This document shows, piece after piece, positions 58,435 through 64,000 of a DNA stretch of 64,000 bases. The first letter of the stretch is position 1. Every line of letters starts with the position of its first letter. This DNA is from Gnetum montanum. Taxonomy: Eukaryota; Streptophyta; Gnetopsida; Gnetales; Gnetaceae. The stretch spans positions 135,980-199,979 of the forward strand of contig MNCI01025456.1 of the NCBI GenBank assembly GCA_015680685.1, written 5' to 3'. The translations under genes and the position numbers were made by a program. The notes below the pieces were generated by a model. That model was not told the origin of the DNA. It did no database searches and was given only the letters and a program-made list of their open reading frames with translations.

Positions 58435-58800
58435 CTCGTGTTACTAGAGACGTGATATTGTGTACGTGATATCACGTCGGATGAGATATCGCATACGCGA
58501 TGTATTGTACGCGATATCACGTCCCTGCTGCCTATAAATAGGTCACCTCCTACAACACTTAGCATCATTTTCTCATTCACATGGGGGGAATTTTTGAAAT
58601 TTTTCTCTACAACTTGCAATTGTGTGACCCTTGCTTTTCTCACTCTATCTTGCTCGCTGGTACTCCAATTTGTATTTCGTTTGAACCTGCTTGAACCTGG
58701 AGTGTTAAGTTTAGTCATGGAGGAGAGACACTTGCCAAAAAGTGCCTAACTTTTTGAAATTTATCATCGCCCAAAGGACATCAACTAGGGTAATTAACTA
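58435..58800 (+). mobile_element. LTR-like promoter region with GATATC boxes
   Basis: Four GATATC/GATATT boxes (58453, 58468, 58485, 58513) end 15 bases before a TATA box (TATAAATA, 58533-58540). A TTTAGTCATGGAGG word at 58712 recurs at the LTR starts of E (61884) and H. It resembles the U3 of the E LTRs but diverges after the TATA box. It may be the 5' LTR or promoter of the coiled-coil ORF that follows. Confidence 0.5.
58464..58477. promoter_or_regulatory. Perfect 14-bp palindrome in LTR U3
   Basis: ACGTGATATCACGT is its own reverse complement. It contains two ACGT cores (bZIP-type sites) flanking GATATC, which makes it a candidate factor-binding site. Confidence 0.6.
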
Positions 58801-59011
58801 TAACACTTAGAATAATTGTGCCTAAAAATCATTTAACCCTTAGGTATATCGGGAGATTAAAAATGGAAACCACCTAAGTCACAGGACTCATTATTACAAA
58901 CTTTTGGGCACTATCACACATGATAACAAAAGATCATTAATTAAGGTAAGCAGTAAGGTATAACTTGAATTCTAAAACAACCTTACTAACGCTTGGCCCG
59001 TGTGATTGCAG

Positions 59012-61742
59012 ATGGCCCCGAAACATGGACAACAGGAGGGTCCTACCCAAGGTGGAAGCAAACGAGCTCGGAGAGGTGGAAGATAAAGACCTGCTAGACA
59101 ACATGTAGAACAAGAGGAGCAATCATTCAGCATCCATCAAGATGAACCTCCTACCAGACGGTTCAGGTAGGCAGAAGGAGGAGCTGCTGCAGCGCCTGAA
59201 CCGGGACAACAACTCATGTTGCCCCAAGATTGCGTTTAGGCTATCCATGAGAAGTCCACATTCACTGCAGTGATTATGGATTTGAACTTCAAATCATTTG
59301 CTGAGTTCGCTCTTGAGTCTGTTAGGGATCACCTGAAAGGATTCCCATTATGGCCTACCCTCTCCGAAAGTAGTGCCTAGCACCTAGGAGAAATGTACCA
59401 GGTCTGGCACAATAGGGAGCAAGGCACCCTAGTTAATATTTGTGGTGTGATAGTTGACTTCTCTGCATAGGAAATTTTAGAAGTGTTAAACCTTTCGAAT
59501 ACAAAGCCCCAGGTTGCTCGGTTATCTACCCGTTCAGACCCTGATGTGCGAAAGGATTGGTTAGAGAAGGCTTATGGTAGAGACAAAGCATTTGGTGAAT
59601 TGATGATGGAAGAGAGAGTTTATTTCAAAATTGGAACATATCACCTCTTTCCCACAAAAGGCCTCAAACAAATATCAATGTATGAGGCTAGAGGATGTGC
59701 AGTGTTGATGGGAAAGGTTAATGCTAACCTACCCGATCTATATTTAACAGAGATTCTAAGGTAGTTCGAAGAACAAAAGATAGGGAAGATGGCATTACCT
59801 TTCCCTTGTCTTATTAGAAAGCTTTGCTGATGTGTTGGTATCTGGGGATACACCAATGACATCCTCTGGAAAGCCCAGGTTGCTTCATATGCAGAATTGC
59901 TAAAGGTGCTAGCTCCAAGAAAGATCACTGGCGAAGAGTTGGGACTAGAACAAGAAGAAGAACAGATGGTTGGACCCAGTCAACCTCCAACCATAGGTCC
60001 CAGCGAACAATAAGAAGCAAGGCCTAGCATAGGCTAGGATCAGCCATCACTGTAGCAAGACTACAGACCATTGATGAGCCATCTTAGGGCCATCGCTGAG
60101 ACGGCCAGTTGGGGAAGTTGTGATGATGCAAACCTCTTCCGTGTCATCAATGATGCCATCCAGCCTACAGTTTCATTAGATCACACAAGGGGAAAATTAT
60201 CCATTCAAATAGAAGGAGGGAAAAGTAGATGTCACAATGGATCTCAGGAAACATGACATCTTTCTAGGTGTAGTTAGAGACTAGTGAAGGGGCCACTATG
60301 GTGGTCATGCAACACCAGAATGCCGCGGGAGCTACAGAAGTGGTCATAGACCACATCAAAGAATCCTTCAACATACCTGTTGTGCCACTGGTAGATCTCT
60401 CAGGAGCATGGGATGCTCAAACTCTTGCGGGAACCTCAATGACTCCTGCGGAACATGAGGATGTGCTTGATAGATTGCTTCAAATAGGACAAGTAATGAC
60501 GTCCCTATTTGACATCTCTCAAGATGTAATAGCAATTCAATCAGACCTCATTTCCACAAAGGGGAAGCTAGTCTTATCCAAAGTAAGGACCGAGGATACT
60601 GAAGCTAAAGTGCAGAGACTACAAGAGCAACTTGTGGCCTTACAAGTAGCACAACGGGATCCTCTACAATTTGTTTTCATAGACTAGCTAGAAAAATTTT
60701 GAAAAGGGTGGTGAATGAAAAGGAGAAGGCCACTTGGGATGCCTTCACATCGCAAGCACAAATCCATGTGCATCTTAAGGCACTCAAGGCCTTGCAAGAA
60801 GAAAACAAGCAGCTGGTTGCAGAGAATCTTCGGTTGACCACTGTAGAGAAATAAAAGACCGTTCCCAATGTACACTTCTATTAGTTATGAGAAAAATTCA
60901 TTTGGGTCAACTGAGATGTGAGCTATTTAGCCAGAGAAAATCGAACCCTCTCGATGAAGGAGGTACGTGCAATTCATCAAAAATCAGCCATTGAGATAAG
61001 CGTGTGACAAAATGAGGCTAAACGACATGAGAAGATAAAGGAGCACTTCCATGATCAGGTGGGAATGTATAAAAAGATCCTTGAAAAGAAGATCCATATG
61101 GACAAAGCCCAAATAAACACTATCAGTGCTCAACACACTGATTGGCGGGCTATATTGGACACATATGCCTTCACCCACCAAGCAGAAGTTAAGAACCAGG
61201 ACTTGCAGATTCAAGACTTGACAAAGTAAATGGATTTGGAAAAGCTTAGATATGCCAACCTTACCATGTTAATAGCAAGTTTCCCAAGAACAAAGCTCAA
61301 GCAGCAGGTAGTTTCCACCCACATCAAGTACGAAGCAGAATTTGCAGAGTGCAAGAAGTTGGTTAAGAAACTGGATGTCGGATATTCTAAATTTGAGGTG
61401 GTAAAATCAAGCTACCAGGGACAGAAAGACATTGCAACTGACTTGGCTTGATGTCTAATGGACCTTCATGAATACAAAGATAAATCCAGAGCCTATGATG
61501 AGGAATGACGGGTGTTCGTGGCATTGTATGTCAAAGCCAACCATATGTTCTCGCAACTACCCTATCCATGGGAAGTGCCGGCTCTGTCAAACATTGGAAC
61601 ATTAGCATGGATGGCACAAGACCCTCAGACTAAAGAGGAGAAGCTCCAAGCCATAATTCAACACCATTATCCCTCAAAGCCTGGAGCACAAGACAAAGGG
61701 AAGGCACCAATGGAGGAGCCACCACCACCAGGAACTACATGA
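59012..61742 (+). pseudogene. Additional retrotransposon ORF: long coiled-coil protein of unknown function (broken)
   Basis: ATG at 59012, just after an intron-acceptor-like TGATTGCAG. The homologous protein would be about 900 residues, now spread over three frames (59012-60255, 60298-60687, 60709-61742) with about ten stops. N-terminal part: basic Gly/Arg tail, then a globular block (59290-59930) with Trp-Pro-Thr-Leu, Gly-Val-Ile-Val-Asp-Phe-Ser and Ile-x-Glu-Val-Leu-Asn-Leu, reminiscent of the putative plant transposon protein domain in some plant LTR elements (inference). The C-terminal 350 residues (60570-61450) are Lys/Glu/Gln-rich and coiled-coil-like, ending in a Pro-rich tail. No protease, RT or integrase motif. 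It sits 117 bases before the 3' LTR. Confidence 0.6.
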
Positions 61743-61858
61743 GTTCCAAATTTTTGTAGTTGTAGTATATTTTATGTGTTGTGTTTTCTTTCCACACTGC
61801 AGCATTGTTTCATTTCTTTTTCCATCAATAATCCCATACCTATCCATTGTGTAATCAC
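61743..61858 (+). mobile_element. Element E 3' untranslated end before the LTR
   Basis: GTTGTAGTATATTTTATGTG, TTTTCTTTCCAC and CCATACCTA words here recur in order in the minus-strand interior next to LTR H (about 63690-63600), so this stretch belongs to the element family. Confidence 0.55.
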
Positions 61859-61904
61859 TGTAACTCGAGGAAGAGTTTTTATTTAGTCGTGGAGGTATGA
61901 TGGG

Positions 61905-61918
61905 ATGCGATATCGCAT
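61905..61918. promoter_or_regulatory. Perfect 14-bp palindrome in LTR U3
   Basis: ATGCGATATCGCAT is its own reverse complement and is the first of six GATATC/GATATT boxes in this LTR. Confidence 0.6.
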
Positions 61919-62692
61919 GGGCCGCGATATCTACGATATCGTGTATGCGATATTGTGTCTTCCCCTGCGATATCATATACACGATATCACAGTCTGCCAC
62001 AATGTCTATAAATAAGAATCGACTCTCCCTTGTTTCACAACTTAGAGTTAGATTGTAGCTAAACTCTGGCAGTTTGATCCCTCCAGAGATAGATTATTTT
62101 TCCGTGTTTGCCCGCAGTGTGGTGAATGTAATTGTACGACATCCTTTATTCGAGTGTGATGTACTTGGACATGCACATGAACAGAAATAAAGATCGAGAT
62201 TACTTCATCATTGCAACATTCACTTTGTTATTTATTTATTTAATTTTTATTTAATACTTTCCTAATTAGTCTCTCTCACCCTTATCTCCTAGCAACGCAG
62301 AATGAGTACGACTTGATTACGAGCATTTAAGTGTGACTACTTGGTAACCCAGTGGCATACCTAGGATTTGCGCATGGTAATCCTAGTGGTAGTCATGCAC
62401 GAGGTCTAAGATGTGTATGGATGATAAAGGAATGGATGCTCATCGCACTTAGGCTAGATTAGATTCTCTTACCCATTCCCTCCTACCTTAGCTTAGTTAA
62501 TATTATTTTCCACTGCCTTCAGGAGTAGCGTTAGATTAGGAAAACATCATACACCTCACTCTGGACTAAACCATACATGAAAAATATAATACTAGTCCAA
62601 GTGGGAAGACAACAAACTGTGACCTAAGGATAACTATCTAGGTGCCACAACTAGTCCATCTGCGAAGTTCAACCAGATCGTGCGTGAAAACG

Positions 62693-62736
62693 CTCGTATT
62701 CGTATGGTTGAGTGTAGGGGTACCTCGTATTCGTAT
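62693..62736 (+). repeat. 13-bp direct repeat at an LTR-LTR junction
   Basis: CTCGTATTCGTAT at 62693-62705 is part of the LTR proper (also at 54902-54914). The second copy at 62724-62736 is at the join with the inverted LTR H. Confidence 0.85.
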
Positions 62737-63560
62737 TAGTTACTAAGTACACTAGAGCTAAATAGTGTGTGCATGTTCATTTGTTGTCTTCCCAGTCTCA
62801 CTTGTGGAATGAAATTATATGGTTAAGTGTGATGAAGGCATATGATTTTTATTATTTTGTGTTTTTCTAGAATTACTCACCTAGAACAAGAATAAAAGTA
62901 GGAGTGATTAAAAGTAAAAGTGATTAATTCATAAGGAAACTAAAGTCTAATATAGCTTGACACAAGTAACCATTCCCACTTTTCGAACACATCTTGAACT
63001 TCATGCAAACACTACTGGGTTGTCAATTGCTAATTGTTTCTAAGCTTCCAAATGTCACATGAATGCTCGAAGGGGTCATGCTTGTGTACTTTAACGATTT
63101 GCTTAATTGATAAAAATGAATTGTTGTGCTAACAACATGAAGCTAAAGTGCATAAAATAAAATATAAATGCATGAGAAAGGAAATCTCAAGTGTTACAAG
63201 GAATGGATCAAAGAGCTCATATTTATTGCCAACACAATGGTGTGCTTAGATACATCAATGCTTAAATAAAGATCCATCCACACTTAGACCTCCTACTCCA
63301 AGCACATGGAAAATATTCTAAATTTCAAATGGATAAATTGCAAGAGCTTCGCTACTGACTACTAAAAAATGTTCTCCCAATTGTGCACCTAGGCACAATA
63401 TTTATAGACCTGGGAGTAACCCTACAATATCGCATCTTGGGCCATGATATCATGTACTTAATATCGTGTACTCAATATTGTGGCCATCCTGATATTGAAG
63501 TGATGAAAAACACAATTTATCATATCCCCATGACTAAATGAAAACTCTTCCTCGAGTACA
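62737..63560 (-). mobile_element. LTR H, minus strand
   Basis: On the minus strand it starts TGTACTCGAGGAAGAG, has five GATATC/AATATC/GATATT boxes (63424-63498), a TATA box (about 63395-63402), the GTAGCGAAGCTCTTGCAATTTAT block shared with LTR C and the TGGGAAGACAACAAATG block, and is cut at its 3' end (about 62737), lacking the CTCATCA end. It is the 3' LTR of an element that extends to the right. Confidence 0.75.
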
Positions 63561-64000
63561 GAAGAAGAGGAGCAAGTCCTTTACAAAATATCATAGTGAG
63601 GTATGGAATTATTTGACTGACATGTAGATTGACACAAAGAAAACAAACAAATACAAGAATGCCCAACCATAAAATATTACAATGGTGTACAACATTGGAT
63701 GTTCATGACAATAGGAAAGAATACCAAAAGATTCAAAGAATGTCTAGCCCTCTTGGTATTAAAAGAATGAGGGAGAGATAGAAGAGATCCAGTGGTCATG
63801 AACAATCTCCCATGAGTGATATGGTTGCATCCTCCTTGGTGATGATAGTCCTGCTTCCAGTCCATGCTTCCCACTGCAATCACAACAAAACCAAGGATTA
63901 GTATTTATAATGTAATAGATAATGGTTGAGTACCTTGTCTCGTCAGTGATTTATCTAGCTAGGTTATGATTGTGATAGATTGGTTGCTTGATATTCTTAG
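63561..64000 (-). mobile_element. Interior of element H: shortened coiled-coil-ORF element
   Basis: From right to left: CTTGG...TTGTGATTGCAGTGGGAAGCATGGA (63886-63858) resembles the intron-acceptor and start of the element E additional ORF (58991-59030). After about 170 bases of unrelated or scrambled sequence, GTTGTACACCATTGTAATATTTTATGG and TTTTCTTTGTG resemble its 3' end (61756-61790). So H belongs to the same family but has lost nearly all of the ORF. ORF 63883-63677 (68 codons) is an accidental product of this. Confidence 0.5.

Larger units (their letters stand above)
61859..62736 (+). mobile_element. Element E, 3' LTR
   Basis: Begins TGTAACTCGAGGAAGAG, the same start (one base different) as LTR H on the other strand. 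U3 has six GATATC/GATATT boxes (61909-61987), a TATA box at 62007-62014 and AATAAA near 62188. It parallels the 5' LTR to TAGGGGTACCTCG (62728), where the last about 15 bases are replaced by a 13-base repeat and the inverted LTR H. Confidence 0.85.

Noticed and set aside
61905-61918. PHR1-binding sites (GNATATNC) in the LTR palindromes
   Set aside because: The boxes read C-GATATC-G or similar; the required outer G and C are swapped, so they do not fit the motif.
46505-63500. GATATC arrays as CRISPR or satellite DNA
   Set aside because: Spacing is irregular, units are short and imperfect, and they are confined to LTR promoters of a plant genome.

Overview
The window looks like nuclear DNA of a large-genome seed plant, most likely a gymnosperm (inference). 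It is AT-rich, has two assembly gaps (24324-24952, 46532-47409) and is mostly old LTR retrotransposons and LINEs, with a few host genes. The receptor-like kinase genes carry a single ginkbilobin-2/DUF26 domain, which fits a non-flowering seed plant. No bacterial or organellar gene organisation is visible.

Layout. 1-4330: two nested Ty1/copia elements on the minus strand. 4512-8309: copy A of a 3.8-kb segmental duplication carrying a 7-exon cysteine-rich receptor-like kinase (CRK) pseudogene. 8860-11650: two opposed RTE-type LINE remnants. 12705-21478: a decayed Ty3/gypsy element (A) with recognisable gag, protease, RT, RNase H and integrase, followed by a displaced gag half (B). 22427-23219: an isolated LTR. 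25000-30100: mostly unique sequence with a minus-strand gene encoding a TPX2-type microtubule-binding domain. 30475-30974 and 43172-43657: two copies of an unclassified repeat of about 0.5 kb. 31290-33210: LTR and left gag half (C). 34480-37250: a deletion-derivative Ty3/gypsy element (F) that keeps an open RT. 37745-39690: a WAK-associated/LRK10L-type receptor kinase pseudogene. 40230-41210: a tRNA-like fragment and an L1-type LINE end.

44226-46283 holds minus-strand exons of a MIKC*-type MADS-box gene without its MADS domain. From 46482 a gypsy element (D) with a nearly intact gag is cut at 48992 by copy B of the CRK duplication (48993-52747). 53775-63560 is a further nest: a LINE piece, an inverted LTR end, element E (LTR, PBS, gag without pol, family 3' block), a region with a promoter-like LTR and a long broken coiled-coil ORF, the matching 3' LTR, and an opposed LTR (H) of the same family. 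63561-64000 is the interior of H.

Points of most interest: (1) LTRs at 46.5, 54.2, 58.5, 61.9 and 63.4 kb carry variable arrays of GATATC-centred palindromes next to a TATA box; (2) the same family carries an additional, non-gag, non-pol coiled-coil ORF just before its 3' LTR; (3) the two CRK copies are broken by entirely different lesions; (4) gag halves B and C, 13 kb apart, overlap by 137 nearly identical bases, as if one element had been split. No complete, clearly functional protein gene is seen. The best-preserved open frames are gag of D, RT of F and the LRK10L-like kinase, each broken or truncated.
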